Shown here piece by piece: positions 1-13,100 of a DNA stretch of 64,000 nt; positions within the stretch are counted from its first letter, which is position 1, and each line of letters opens with the position of its first letter. This DNA comes from Heliocidaris erythrogramma. Its lineage: Eukaryota > Echinodermata > Echinoidea > Camarodonta > Echinometridae. A program made the position numbers and the translations under genes. The stretch spans positions 29,838,433-29,902,432 of the forward strand of contig CM046871.1 in NCBI GenBank assembly GCA_025617745.1. The letters run 5' to 3'. The notes under the pieces are model-generated. The model worked only from the letters and a program-made list of their open reading frames with translations, had not been told where the DNA came from and searched no databases.

Positions 1-75
1 TACCCCTCATGGCCAATTGGCGTTTCATATTAATTTACCCGTATTCAGATAGTATTATTGTATAATGTGTTTTGC
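1..75. repeat. dispersed repeat fragment, copy A
   Basis: This segment, containing CCAATTGGCGTTTCATATTA and a later TGTATAATGTGTTTTG, recurs nearly unchanged at 29953-30022. No coding capacity and no terminal repeats are visible. The rest of 76-660 shows nothing I can identify. Confidence 0.6.
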
Positions 76-699
76 AAAAAAGAAAGAACATGTTGAGACA
101 TTTATAAAGTTCATTATAAAACGGGTTCAAGAATGTAGCTATCCTGATTGGTCAAATAACACCACGTGACCGTGAAAAAAAAGCCTTAACGCACTGCAAA
201 AAGGCTCTAAAGCACGGCTGAGCTGCGCGTACGCGTACCTCTGGTGCGTGCAAACTTAAAACGCAATGAAATCGCGTAGTTTAATTGTTTAATTGTCATT
301 TTAGCGCAGGGATTTCTTTATGATATATTCAATTTACTTCAATCCTATCAATTATGATATTACACTGTTGGTCATAATGGTAGCATAATTTTTTTCTCTA
401 CCTTTCGTACACTATTGACAACAATACGAGTCATTTTTTTGCAAAATAAAGCTTATATCTTCACGGATTTTATTGATAAATCTGTTCTCAACATATGAAA
501 TAAAAAATATAAGACAAAAATTAATTCATACAAACCTTATACACTGGTTTAAACCACTTTTGACAAACACAATCATCCAGACCTTGGATTCCTTGAAAAA
601 AAATGTATCGTTTTTGGTAAATGTTTAACCATGATAAGTTTATCGTGAAAAATACAATCTTGGGATCTTTTGATGATTGAAGGGAAGTGTTCCTCTTTT

Positions 700-1693
700 T
701 AATCTTGTTGGGTCACTTAGTACCTGGTATGGCCACCTGTGGGACGCACCAGTGCCTCCACACGCCGTGGCATACTGTCCACAAGGTTGTTGATGGTGTT
801 CAAGGGCATGCATCCCACTCTTCGGTCAGTGCCTGGGCTAACTCCTGCACATTTTGAGGATGATTGTTTCTCTCACTGATGGGACGGCTCAATGCATCCC
901 AGTCGTGCTCAATGGGGGTTCATGTCGGGGCAGGCCAAGGCATCTGCTGCACGTCCTCTGCGTCAAGGAATTCCCTGACCAGACGTGCCCTATGTGATCG
1001 AGCGTTGTCGTCTTGGAGCTGAAAGTTATTGCCATATACTCTTCTCGCGTATGGAAGACAATGGCGTTCCAGGATATCGCGGTACACGACGGCGTTGACG
1101 TTTCCTTCAGGTGCAGCCAATGGCGTTTTTCCGCCATAATGTATTCCGACCCATACCATCACTGAGCCTCCACCTGCTTGATTGGTTTCCTGGACACAGT
1201 CATTACGGAGGTTCTCGCCCCACAATCGTCGAACCCTCTGCCTCCCATCGGTGCGGTCAAGGATGTAACGGAGTGCCATCTCCTGTGGCTCCTAGCCCAC
1301 TGGAGTCGAGCAACCCGGTGGCGAACAGTGAGACGTGGAACCTTGGTCATTCGCCGAGCTCTGTAGCTATGTTGGACAAGTCTCCTGTTTACGGTTTCCC
1401 TTGAAACGTTCACTCCGAAGTGCCTCCTCCACAAGTGGCAAAGACGACTCGCTGGCATTCTCCGGTTCCTACGGCACATGTTCAGCAGTTGACGGTCATC
1501 CCGTGCGGATGTTCTTCGTGGTCGACCTGTAGATCTCTCTGGACTCAAAGTACCCGCCTCTCGATGTCTTCTGAGGATGCGGCACACACAACTCTGCGAT
1601 AGTCCAAGAATACCTGCAATCTGGCCTGTGTCCGTCCATTCCGTCGGAATGCAAGGACCCTCTGACGAATTACAAGTGCCGTTGGGCGAGGCA
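700..1693 (-). pseudogene. Tc1/mariner-like transposase, frameshifted relic
   Basis: On the minus strand a Tc1-type transposase can be followed from an N-terminal helix-turn-helix region (MPRPTALVIRQRVLAF, starting at 1693), through a second DNA-binding segment (GRPRRTS, about 1530), to a DDE region with GGGSVMVWVGI and FQLQDDNARSH (1279-920). A further part with TPIEHDWDAL lies near 910. The pieces sit in three reading frames. The stretch that normally carries the first catalytic aspartate (TDES-like) looks deleted near 1250-1290, and a stop interrupts the last block. The second aspartate (QDDNA) and the PIEH-type block are visible. The element is dead. I could not fix its terminal inverted repeats. 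Confidence 0.85.
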
Positions 1694-1820
1694 TAGTGTA
1701 AGGAATGGTAAGTATTGGTAGGCCATTATATAGCGTACGCATGGAATTGGTATGGATGTACCCCCTACGCTCGATGGAAAGAGAGGGGCTATATGTGAGA
1801 TTGTTACTTCGACGGGAGCC

Positions 1821-1892
1821 CGGATAGCTCTGTTGGTAGAGCACTGGCCATGTAATCCAGGGTCCCGGGTTCGAATCCCGGTCGGGGCATTG
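1821..1892 (+). repeat. tRNA-like sequence, probable SINE head or tRNA pseudogene
   Basis: The sequence begins GCCCGGATAGCTC and ends with a perfect T arm (CCGGG-TTCGAAT-CCCGG), so A- and B-box-like promoter elements are present. A cloverleaf forms with one acceptor mismatch. Position 33 would be A instead of U, the anticodon stem is weakened and the variable loop is one base short. The anticodon would read TGT (Thr). The flanks carry a short inverted repeat (TGTGAGATTGTTAC and TGTAATTTTCTCACA). I read it as a tRNA-derived SINE head or pseudogene, not a working tRNA gene. Confidence 0.55.
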
Positions 1893-2377
1893 TAATTTTC
1901 TCACATTTACTTTCTTTATGATATATATTTTGATAGTAAAATAACATTATACTACCGAAAAGCGTCAAATTTGTGCTAGCTCGCTTCGCTTTCTCTCAAA
2001 TTTTACAATTGAGAAAGTAATATACGGCAGGAGACACCCCTAGCGACATTGTGCCCGCGCGCCTTTGAACCTGTCCAAAATTCAATAATGATTTTCATTG
2101 CAGTCATATCTATCCGTGTACACTCCCCAAAGAATGCATGTAGTGATGTATCAGAACTATTAATTTGTTCAAAGTCGAAGACAGTAAAGACAATATTGAG
2201 CATAAATTACGATATCCTCGGAGCCTAAAATATATATACAATGTGTGTATACAAATATACATAAACATTGATATAGCTACAAACCATGTTGAAGAAGCAG
2301 ATTTGTTCAACGACATCAAAGGAAAACCCTGTGGCGGACCAAGGGGTACATGGGGGGAGGGGGGGGGGGGGAGGGGT

Positions 2378-2771
2378 AGGCCCACGTGTCCTCGACGTCC
2401 GATTTCGGAAGAAAATGTAATAGCATTTGATATAAACATCAAACAAATAAAATATATTTATTGATGTTCTGAATAGTAAAATCGAAATTACGGCCTATTG
2501 GGAGCTTTCTAGTCGGAGGAAACACCAAATCGTCTTCGAGTCGTAGTGACGTCAGAGCAGTCCTACGATTGTCTACGATTTGAAACTGATTTGACCCTTA
2601 TTCCTTCTATAAGGCTGGTACCGCACCAAAACCCCATGTTTAGTATTCATGTTATTGTTCAGAATCTGAATCGGGTAGATTTTATTTGTTAAAATGTCAA
2701 AATTTAATGCTATTGTGATTTATTTCCAAAATCGGACTGCAGTCGACCGTGTGGAGTGCGGTGGGTTGATA
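2378..2771 (+). mobile_element. Harbinger-like MITE, copy 1
   Basis: This stretch aligns end to end with the reverse complement of 21890-22314, sharing AATAGCATTTGATATAAAC, TGTTCTGAATAGT and the palindrome-like CCCTTATTCC core. The ends resemble GCCCAC...GTGGG. It is more degraded at its termini than the other copy, and its left end abuts a poly-G tract at 2354-2376. Confidence 0.6.
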
Positions 2772-3894
2772 AATGTTTCGACCTAATTAAAGAAAGAAAT
2801 GAAAGAAGAAAGAAGAATTTTCTTTTTCTTCTTTTTTTTCCCCATCTCATCTCATCTCATCAGTCATCACGTATCACATGATTCGTTTAGATAAATAAAG
2901 TATTTCTCTTCAAAATACTGACCTAAATCATAAACGTAATAGTTTTTTTTTACTGAGCGTTATAACAGCACGTATTTCTCCCCTCCAAAATATCATATTG
3001 GACTTGGCCCACATTTACAATATATCAATAGAATTGCACTGCGTTTTCTAATTATTGTTATTCTAACCGATATTGAGTTCATCTGGGGGGGGGGGGGATA
3101 GGCAATGGAGGGGAGATGCTCTCGGTGAAGGTTTTTCTTGGGGGGGGGGGGGGTCTTTTTTGCTTCTTTCATTGTGGGGACTTTAATGGGCAACCCATTG
3201 TTAAAGAGTTGTTTTTCTCTTTAAGGGTGCATCTTCTGGGCTTTATGATCAGTTATACGGATTTGACTTCAATCTTAAATATCTTCAATTCGAGTAATAA
3301 AGATTTAGTGTGTGAGTTTCAGATGGCATATTGCAGGCGATTCTTATTGTCTTCTTTTGTAGTGTAAAAAGTTTATTTATACTAGACGAATTAGACATCC
3401 AGTAATTCCATTCTGTCGCAGAGGTTATGTGGCTAGAGCAACAGAACAGTAATCAGTCCTGTACATGCATGTTCTCCCGGTATTGTAATTTGGTCCTAAT
3501 GTACATGTAAACCTATAATCTGCATATCTCGAATAAATTATGCATGGACTGTTTTTTCTTTAACTTGTAGCATCCAACCAAATTTCTTTTCCATCACACA
3601 TTTACTTATAAGTTTTTTTCTGGGTCACACACTGCCATGACACAGCCTTGGTGAAGTTATGCTTGAAGTTTTCTATTACACTCTCTGTTCATGTGTCGAA
3701 AAATTAAAAATGCTTTTGTTGCACCACTGCAATGTTCCTGTGAAGTAGACTACGTCTATATTCGTGTAAATGAAACAATGATATTTTCCACAGAACTCAT
3801 TGTGCCCTGGTCTCGAGCTGGTGTTGACCAAAACCGACAACAGCGGTCCCTAGACCAAGATAAAGGGCAAGAGGCTCCATATGAAGATCAAGAC
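2772..3894. other. intergenic stretch, no gene seen
   Basis: It contains a pyrimidine-rich run with CTCAT repeats (2810-2860), poly-G tracts at 3085-3098 and 3139-3152, and AT-rich sequence. I see no conserved reading frame. Confidence 0.5.
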
Positions 3895-4015
3895 CAGGGG
3901 CCGATCCGGGGGGGGGGGGGGGGCGAATCGACCGCCCCCCTTTTGAAATCCAACTGGCATACCTTAAGTACACAATAAAAACATATTGCCTCCTTAAATG
4001 TGTACTTTTCTTTTA
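3895..4015. mobile_element. fragment of hAT-like C/G-homopolymer MITE
   Basis: A GATCC-poly(G) end is followed by CTGGCATACCTTAAGTACAC and later GTGTACTTTTC. The same arrangement occurs at 25712-25830, which ends in TGGATCCGCCC. It lies just upstream of the oxidase first exon. Confidence 0.5.
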
Positions 4016-4138
4016 CTTTTACCATTCATTGTGACAATGGTAAATATTCACTTTTTATGCGAACTGAAGCGAAGCGTGGATACACGGAGATTTCATTTTA
4101 GGTGCATTCTATCTGCAGTGGAACACGCTTTCGAAATA

Positions 4139-4196
4139 ATGGAGAATATCCAATTGTTTGGGTATGCCCTGATGCTTCTTCTGGCTGTTACAAATG
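4139..4196 (+). CDS. multicopper oxidase exon 1 (signal peptide)
   Basis: ATG opens [19 protein letters not shown], a short polar start followed by a hydrophobic core, ending in phase 1 at a consensus donor (G|gtaagt). Exon 2 starts 7 kb downstream with GC TAC TGG, which completes a glycine codon. The matching phase and the typical signal-peptide length support the link across a long intron; RNA evidence would settle it. Confidence 0.75.
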
Positions 4197-7100
4197 GTAA
4201 GTGTAGGTCTCCTGCTATATGTTACATGACACACATTTAATGAACGACTAATTTTCGATTTAGTTATCATGGTAATAGTTAGAAGTAGTTCTTGTATAGT
4301 GCCCATTACTGTTCTTACGGGGCTCTAGCATTTCAAGTAAGTATTTCCTCACAGGTACCCATGTATACCACCTGGGCCGAGTGTGGCAGATATAGATAAA
4401 TGTCTTGCCAAAGGGCATAAGTGATGTGGCAGGGACGCGGCCCACGCACCTTGTGATCCATAGTCATGTGGTTTTAATACCCACTCGAAAAACAACAACT
4501 CTATCGTGATTAGATCTGCATTTACTGGATATGGGACTTCACCCATGCCCGCATCAACACGACCAAAGCCATGGCTCTGAATATGGGACTGCACAAGTGA
4601 CCGCACTGTTTGAAACATGAGAGTGGGGGTGTTTATGCCCATGAAAATTATCTTTTAATTACAACAATTTTCATGATTTTTCGTATTCAATGGCAGATAA
4701 ATGATAATCATGAGCAATTTCTATCCAATTAACCATAAATCTGCCCACTGTTGCTCCGATCTATTTTGCTGTGATAATAACAACCTCTTGTTAGTATTAC
4801 CAAGTGTTTAGGGGAACATCACATATCGTTGAAGGCTCTTGGCTCTCGTACGAGATGTCTGGGTTCGATCCTTTGCTCGATGCTTGGATCATTTCCGCGT
4901 CCAAATTTTGGTATCGACCAAACTTTGGACGCGGAAATTTCCCCTCTCCCGAAAGTGCGGAAACGCCGGGAAGTGTTTAGGAATGATAAATACAGTGAAC
5001 GGAATCTTTCAAGAACATGCGGATAGGTTGCTGAATGAATGCAGATTTACTAATTTTGCATTCCGAGTCTTGTCCGCGCCCTAGTGGACGCCAGGTTTAA
5101 CCACAATAATTGTCTCACTCCGCCACGGTGTATGAAATAGGAACCTTATAATGCTGGGGTAATATAGGTTTTCCCCGTTCATTTTAATACTTTTTTCCCA
5201 TTCAATTTCATCACTGTTCGCTTCCATTTTGTCCGGAGAAAAGCTGGAATGTGCAAATGTCAAAGTTGATTTAGTCATTTGTCCTTCAACATGTTCAAAT
5301 TGGTCAATGGTCAATCAATTTCAACACTTTCAGCACATTCATTTTCGTCAGATTTCATTCGAATTCGTCTCATCTGGCGGTCCGATGCAGAGTGAAATGA
5401 TCGAATTCGTCTTTATGCAGTCAATTTCTAAAGAGATTTATTCGAATTCATAGACATTTCTTTTACTTAAACCATCTAAGGACAAAATAGACATCTTTTC
5501 TCATTTGTTAAATAACATATATGAAAATGTAAAAAAGGGCGCCTTTATTTTGCATGGGTTCAGAGAGTTTTTTTCATGAATGTTGATCAATATCAAGACA
5601 AGAAATACAATAAAAATTATCCATATAGCCAACGAACTAGTGACGAATTTGAATGCTTTGATTATATTGATTCATGCAATCGTACGTTGGCACCCGGGGA
5701 TGACGAAATTGGAGGCAAATCGATGAAATGTACTGGACAAAGTTCGAAAATAATGACCAAAGACAAAATTGAGCATGATATGGGCAAGATCATGAAGTTT
5801 CGGGACGAAATTGAAAGAAAAAAGTGTTAAAATGGACGGGAAATGTATTACCCATGTCCAACACTGTAATCTGAATGCTAAATTGTTGAATTTGGTTGAC
5901 CAAAGGCGAAATTAAATGACATTTGGACGAAATTGAATTAAAAGCTGATGAAATCGCTTGAATAGGTGACGAAAATGAGCGGGAAAACCTATAGTTCTTC
6001 AATTGTCAAAGACCTAGATAAATCAGTGAACGAGTACTTTAATGACATCCTCATGAAAGGATTACGTAACATAAACATGATAGACGCGTTACTAGTGAGA
6101 CCAGAGTACAAGCTTCAGGTGTATCTATGTCAAACATGTTTGAAAGATGTCGATATCCTTACTAATAGATACATTAAGAAATGGTCTGGTGTTGCCCATC
6201 CCGCAACTTTAGCTATTCTACACATGCCAGAATGGCTTGATATCCCTTGTATTTCTGACTTTTATGTAGAATGCCATGCTTTTGCCCATGTTCGGATGCG
6301 ATCTCTTGGGGATGCAGTAAATGCTTGCCTCGACTCTAAACTCGAGCGTGAGCAAATATGGACCCGGAAAAAATCACTAGCGTAATTAAATTAAACTATT
6401 GGGATATAGCCCCGGTCCGTCTCTAATCTACCATATTTATCTAAAGTAGGAGCGTGTCATCTTTTCAAGGCTGTCAGACTATCACCATGCAAAGATCTAA
6501 TGGATAGAAGACAATCTGCATATCGTCCAAACTACAGCGTTGAAACTTTTCTGGCAAACCTATCGAATGATATGTTGTTAGGACGAAATTGAAAGAAAAA
6601 AGTGTTAAAATGGACGGGAAATGTATTACCCATGTATTATCCAACACTGTAATCATTAAATTTCTCTGATATACTTTATGTAATATTTGACAGGCCCAGA
6701 CCATCCATCCACTAAAAAATGTTCAAATAGAAGGTAAAACGTGTATTCCAAAGGGAAAAAAAGTTTTTACGTCCATTTTTAACACCTTTTTCATTTAAGT
6801 TCATCATTGTTCACTTCAATTTCGTCTTGAATACACTGGAATGTGCAAATGTCAAAGTTAACATCGTCATTTGTCATTTAAGTTGGTCGATAGGCATTTA
6901 CAGCCATGGAAAAATTATTAGACCAAGAATGGTTACTGATTTTGCATGTGTACGACAGTTTATCTTTCATGACTGTTTTTTTCAAATTTCAAGACAAGAA
7001 ATAGAATGAAAATTATCCAAATAGCCAACGAACAGGTGTCGAATTGTAATGACGCTTTGACGAAACTGACTGCAAAATGACGAAACTGATTCTTGCAATT

Positions 7101-10100
7101 TCACGTTCGCCGCCGGGGATGACGAAATTTATGTGACCTCGACGAAACTGGATGCAAAATGTTGAAATTGATTGGACGAATTTCGAAAATGAATGACCAA
7201 AGACGAAACTGAGCTTTGAGGACGAAATTGAATGAAAAAGATATATGTCTTATAGTGGATAGGAAAATACATTACATGATATTACATCTTGAGAAATGTT
7301 GTTTAGTTTGTATCACATGCGTTAAATTATATATTTGCTCAGAAAGCAAAGATACTAATTAACATATCTATAAATGAGGTATGTAACACGTATTTCAAAC
7401 TTCTTATCTACTGAATAATTGTGTATTATATATATGCTGTTGTAAATTGAATAATTTACGACACTAAAGCGATAGAATTCTTATAAATAAAAAAGTCCAC
7501 TTATTAAGACGGAGTATAGTCCACTGGTAGACAAACCCTTCTACATACGTGCTGAGTTTACTCTGTAGTGCGTGTGTATGCGTGCCAACCAGAATAAAGG
7601 GCAAACCACAGACATTAGTACTTTAGGCCAAAAAAAAAATTGTTGTATTGGCGTAACCCGCCCGACCCTAAAAATATAGCCGACCCTAGGTTTTTTGGGG
7701 TTTTTTTTGGCTATCGATATCGCGTATTGTGCTGCCTTTGCGATCGCGATCGTGATCGAAAAACCCGGAAGTGTTGCGGACAGAACTAGCTGCGTGTATT
7801 ATGTACTATACTGTCGTAAAAAAAAAAAAAAATCCCGACCTACCTACCCTATTTTTCAGTGACCCGTTACGCCAATACAACAATTTTTTTTTTAATGGAA
7901 GGTTGAGTTCCGGTAAAGTGGAAATATAATTTGTGAGCGGCTTTCTCATTCTTTCTGAAAGGATTGCTCTTCAAATGTACTCATATTCGATATATAACAC
8001 GAAATAGCTGAAGTGTTCTGCACGAACATTCATGCCACATTTGTGTTCACATCCCCCCCCTGTGCGGTGGGTTGTGCCGCGAGAGAAGGTCCCCATTTTA
8101 CACTCAAATTTCCCTTCTAAATTTTTTTTTATTAATGACAAAAAGAAGAGAGAAAACCGTTCCAAAGCACCGCTTTTTTTCATTCCGTCGTTCCGGCCGT
8201 TCTGTGCGTTTCGGTGCGTTTCGAAGAATATCATTTTTGGTGAAAAGTTGAAAACGAGTTCCGATGATCCTTATTTCAATAACAACCAGTTCCGTACCTA
8301 GCATCATATTTATATTTTAATCCAGTTCCAAAGACCCCCCTTTTCCAAAATGTTAGTAGTTCCAAAGACCATCCTTTTCATGATGCACTCGTTCCGAAGC
8401 CCCCTTTTTTTTCTTCCCAGCGGCACATACCTACCACTTGTGAGGTTGAATCCCCCCCCCCCCCCCCGGTTCAGTCCCATATACGCATTTCTGTGTGGAG
8501 TACATGTCCTTTTCAGTGAAACTGGGTCAATTTCTTAATTATCAACCTGATGCTTCCAAAACGTTACCTCACATTAATCACCAATTCCATGATCAAAATT
8601 TTCCCACTGCTTTGAGATAATTTCTTTCACAATGTATTTGCATGACCCCTTGACCAGAACTCAACAATCAAAATAAAGATCATTGAAAATAAAAAAGTTT
8701 ATAAATTGCTAAATTTTTTTTCTAACATTAGAATGGGGTGGATATGAGAAATTTCTTCCCGATGTAGTTTTTTTTTTGTCTCACAATATTTTATCTCAAA
8801 AAGTGGGGCCTCTACACCGTAGCATATTGCAAGTTTTTACTATTAACCCTTTCAAGGCCGACGGGACTTTTCAGTCCCAGATCAGACTAAGCTTGTTTGT
8901 AAAAAAATGCCATGCATTCTTCACCCCTTTCCTATCTGATGGGACTTTTGAGTCCCTATTCAGTGATTTAACTAACACTACATTTTTTCCACTTTTAAAA
9001 AAAATTCTGTCATATTTAGTATGAAAATAGTGCAGAAAAAAATCACAGAACATATCAGAACATTTCACCATAATTTGGGATTGAAAGGGTTAAAAAAAGA
9101 GAGAAATCCTATTCAAATAATTTGTCGCACTGAAAGATAAACTAGATGAATATGGTTCTTCTGTGCATTCAGTAATCACGCTGAACCCGTTACGCGCCGG
9201 GTGATCATCTGCGGAATGGAAAATCATACACATTTATTCATGAATCGATCACGTTTTATATTTCTTAGTCTTTCAGAGGTCTACCACAACATAGATTTAT
9301 ATCTTTAGAAGGAAGTTCCACATTTTGTGGACATGGTATGCAGGATCCTGGATCTTGTCAATAATCTTCTTTTTTAAGGGTGTAACTTAACATGCTTAAA
9401 GGGTCACTAAAATAAAAAAAATAATTGCCTATTTTTCGTAGGAAGGTGTCATCAGGAGCCAAAAAATATCCATCACACAATTTTTTATGCATTCAGTCAT
9501 ATTTTATAATCATTTGAAAAGTACATTTTTGCTGATTTACACAGTCATAAGCCCCGTCCCTAAAAAAACCCATCGAAGCGACATCGTGATCACGTGATCT
9601 GTGACGCATGAAAAGTAAGGGGAAATATTCCACTAACCTATACCGTGCGCGCCCGGAGGCCCCCGGCAGGCCCAGGCCGGTGCCGAGCATGATATTCACC
9701 GCATCGACCATTTGCATTGCATATTTTCGTGTTTAATTCCTCAAAATAACTTTGATTTTGGGACACAGTTTCATCAATAATGCCTAATCGGTGTATAGTT
9801 GCGGGCTGTAGCAGGACCCCTAAAGATGGTGTAAGCCTACATCATTTTCCTAAAGATGAAAATCTACGGAAATTGTGGGTCGCAAAGGTAAAGCTCACGC
9901 GGGCAGAGTGGCAAGGGCCGGCCAAGTGAGTGGAGTACAATCTGCAGCGATCACTTTGCCGAAGATGATTTTGAGGATCCTGGCCTGTTTTCCGAATTTG
10001 GCATGAAGAGAAGGATAAGCTAGCTAAAATTATTATAGTTATTATAGTTATTCCAACGATCAGACTTGGATTCAGGTCTGCCAATCTGTTTTTCAACGAC

Positions 10101-13100
10101 AGCAGCCGCAGCTTCACCCGTAGACCGAAAATTCTGTCTCTCGCTCGCTCGACCTAACGAACGGGAGACAGAATTTTCGGTCTACTTCACCCGTAACTCC
10201 AGGGAGCTCCAACGCGTTGGAGCTCCCTGGAGTTACTTCACCCACGGCCCCTTCACCGTATTCTGCGAGCGGTTCAAACATATAATATGGTCGAATTTCC
10301 CCTTGCCACTCGAGCTTCTTTGCCTTCGGGGTCTGATAAATCATCTGATAAATCAGAGTTCGTATCTGCATGGCTCATAAAAGTCATCCAACTCGGAATC
10401 GCGGGCACTTTCCCTCTCTCTATATAAGTTACTCGAATTCAGCCAAAATCTAAGTCAGTACTAACGTACTATATAAAGCTAAGTAAAAAAAAAAAGCTGT
10501 AAGTGAAATAAACAAAACAAAAGCGTTCACCAGTCGCTATGTACGAGGGGAACGTAGTCACTGCCGTACTAAAGATGTGTATGACATTGTAGGCCTACAT
10601 ACAGACACATAAAAGGGATGTGCACGCGTTTATGACCAATGCAAAACTTTCTTTCGGCAAGCTCAGATGGATGAGAACATTATTCAAAAGAAAAGCTAAA
10701 AACAAAACAAGAGCTGTATATTTGGGCAAAAGCGTTTTCTGATCTTGTAGAAAATATATTGCTAATGATTATTCACTCCTAAGATTATATTGATTAATTT
10801 CCTTTTTTCATAAATTGTCCGTTGAACAGAGGGGTCAAATACCGCATTCTGTGTACAATATTATATGCTGCAGCCTGCAGATCTTGTGCCTCTTACTTTT
10901 CATACGTCACTTGGGGGTTAGCCAATCAGCTCACGAGTTTTAAGGAACGGTCCCAAAACCTCTACTTTTCCCCCTTTTTCGCCAAAACGAGACATAATTT
11001 GGACAATCGATTGGCAGATTGGTGATTGGAAGGCAAAACTACATGGAAAGAGCACCCATTTTCTCTCTAATTTAGTAATCCTTTAAAGGCTTTTGTAGAC
11101 AAGGGAGATCTGTCCAGAAATATGGCCTAAACCTATTTACCCACATTTCAGGCTACTGGCTGAACGACCTTGACCATCCATGTTTGAGAAAATGTGAGGC
11201 TGGTCGTGAACCGATGACGTGCAGGTATGACTGGACTATTGAATCGTATTTCTCGATGTCACGTGCTTGCTACCAATGTCCTTTCGAAGAATACGACTGT
11301 CATCGGCCGCACTGTGTACCCATGGCCGGTTATGCCAGACCCGTCTACTCGGTCAACCGACGGCTACCCGGACCAAGTATCCAGGTAATGTTGTCTAAGG
11401 CCAGCATTAAGCTAAGATGACCGTAATATCTTTAGGCCAGGTGATAACCACAGCTTGGTGGATATAGAGTTATTGTACTAGGTTATGGAGCATCAAGTGC
11501 AGCCTCTTAATGCCATAGATTATCTAGCATAATTCTGTATTAACTGTATTGTATGTATTGAATGATGCAGGTTTACTGGCGTTTCATGTCTAACGTTAAT
11601 ACGTACAATAGAATATTATCGGAACCATGGACTGATATAAGTGTATAAAGAGCACACTTTTCCTCCAGGCCAGTATCACAAAAATTATGGGCTTTAGGGA
11701 AACTCACTATTGGTGCTCAATGATCACTCAAGTTGATTGTATAAGGCACTCAAGCATTCAATATTTTTCCTCCACCTCCACCTGGGTCGAGACTGGCACC
11801 CTACATTAGTGGCTTTCCTTAGGATGTTCTTGACGTGGCAGGACCCTTTATCTTTCGATCCTTCCATCCAGAGTCTAGTGACTTATTCACTATTAAAACC
11901 TTGATTATGATATAGATAGTAGTGGGCCTATGTGCAATCGTCTAATATAATTTCTTCCCCCTCCCCCACCCTCTCTCTCTCTCTCCAGGTGTGTGAAAAT
12001 GACGTCATAAAGGTTCATGTACATAATATAATGGCGAATGAAGAGGCTGAGACTATTCACTGGCATGGGTTCCATATGAGAGACACTCAGCATATGGATG
12101 GAGTATCCGCAGTTACCCAATGCCCCATCAATGCGGGCCATAAATTTACTTACGAGTTCACAGCCGAGCAGCCAGGTAAGTGCAAAAATCTATCTCAAAT
12201 GACTCTCGAAAGGTATTCTTGACAACAGCATTTCGAAAGGAACGTAGTGGCTTATTATACAACTGTCCTGTGCTTGGACTTTACATACTAGGCGGATCGA
12301 GGGGTCCCTGCAGAGCGCCTATATTGAAAAAAAAGCATGGCAAACCAGCATTCTGTAGGAAAAGGAAAAACCGGCGGCTCCCCTTTCAGACCGTAAAATA
12401 GATTTATGGGGTGAAACCGGATGTGGAAAATCGTTCTTCTCCTTGTCAGAGATTTTTCTCACTTATGTCCTCTTGCAGATGCTTGGCGGGTTTCCTGAAA
12501 TCGTGTTCCTAGGGAAAACTACTGTCGAGAAAATCTTCAACAACTCCCCTTTTGGACAACCCTGCATCCGCCCCTGCTTCATATAAACAAAGTTACGAAA
12601 ACAGGCATTAAAATTGCATATAGGCTTATACACTGAAGCGCATATCGGGAGACCTGACCATGCGAATATCTTTAACTTTCTTTCCTGCCATTTGTTAGCT
12701 TTCTAACAAATTCCTATATCTTGATTTTAAGTCCTGAACAGTAAATATGTAAGGATTCCGCTAGGATTTGTGAGAATTTCCTTCCTGTCATTACACCATA
12801 CTTAACGTGAAAGTTTACGGGAAATTTCATTCCATCTCCAAATGCTAATTTTCTTCGTTCGATTGTCTACATAATAATAAATCCGAATGAACGTCACATT
12901 CGACCTATGCACTCATCCGAACCGGCTTCGATCAGAGACCCCTTGCCTCACAGGTCCACCACATATATACGATCCAACTGCGACTCAATAAAAGAAAGCA
13001 ATCAAATTTATTTTAATACACATGTAAAAACCTTGTTGAACTAGATTTCCAATGTTTATATATGAATATTGTAGGCATTCCAGTCGGAAGAACGACAAAG

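Larger units (their letters stand above)
9396..11086 (+). mobile_element. Kolobok/T2-type DNA transposon remnant with THAP domain
   Basis: The ends are TTAAAGGGTCACTAAAAT (from 9396) and its imperfect mirror ATTTAGTAATCCTTTAA (to 11086). Both carry TTAA at the edge and fit the TTAAAGGRR ends described for T2/Kolobok elements. A subterminal inverted repeat is also visible (GTGACGCATGAAAAGTAAG at 9601 against its mirror near 10890-10908). The interior encodes a THAP zinc finger (9780-10018). No transposase catalytic domain is seen, so the copy is non-autonomous. P-element ancestry is the alternative because P transposases also carry THAP. Confidence 0.65.

Noticed and set aside
1821..1892. Functional tRNA-Thr(TGT)
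   Set aside because: Missing U33, weakened anticodon stem, short variable loop and an acceptor mismatch argue for a tRNA-derived repeat.
10066..10380. 104-codon plus-strand frame through the hairpins
   Set aside because: It translates the palindromes and has no recognisable domain; the THAP remnant is upstream in other frames.
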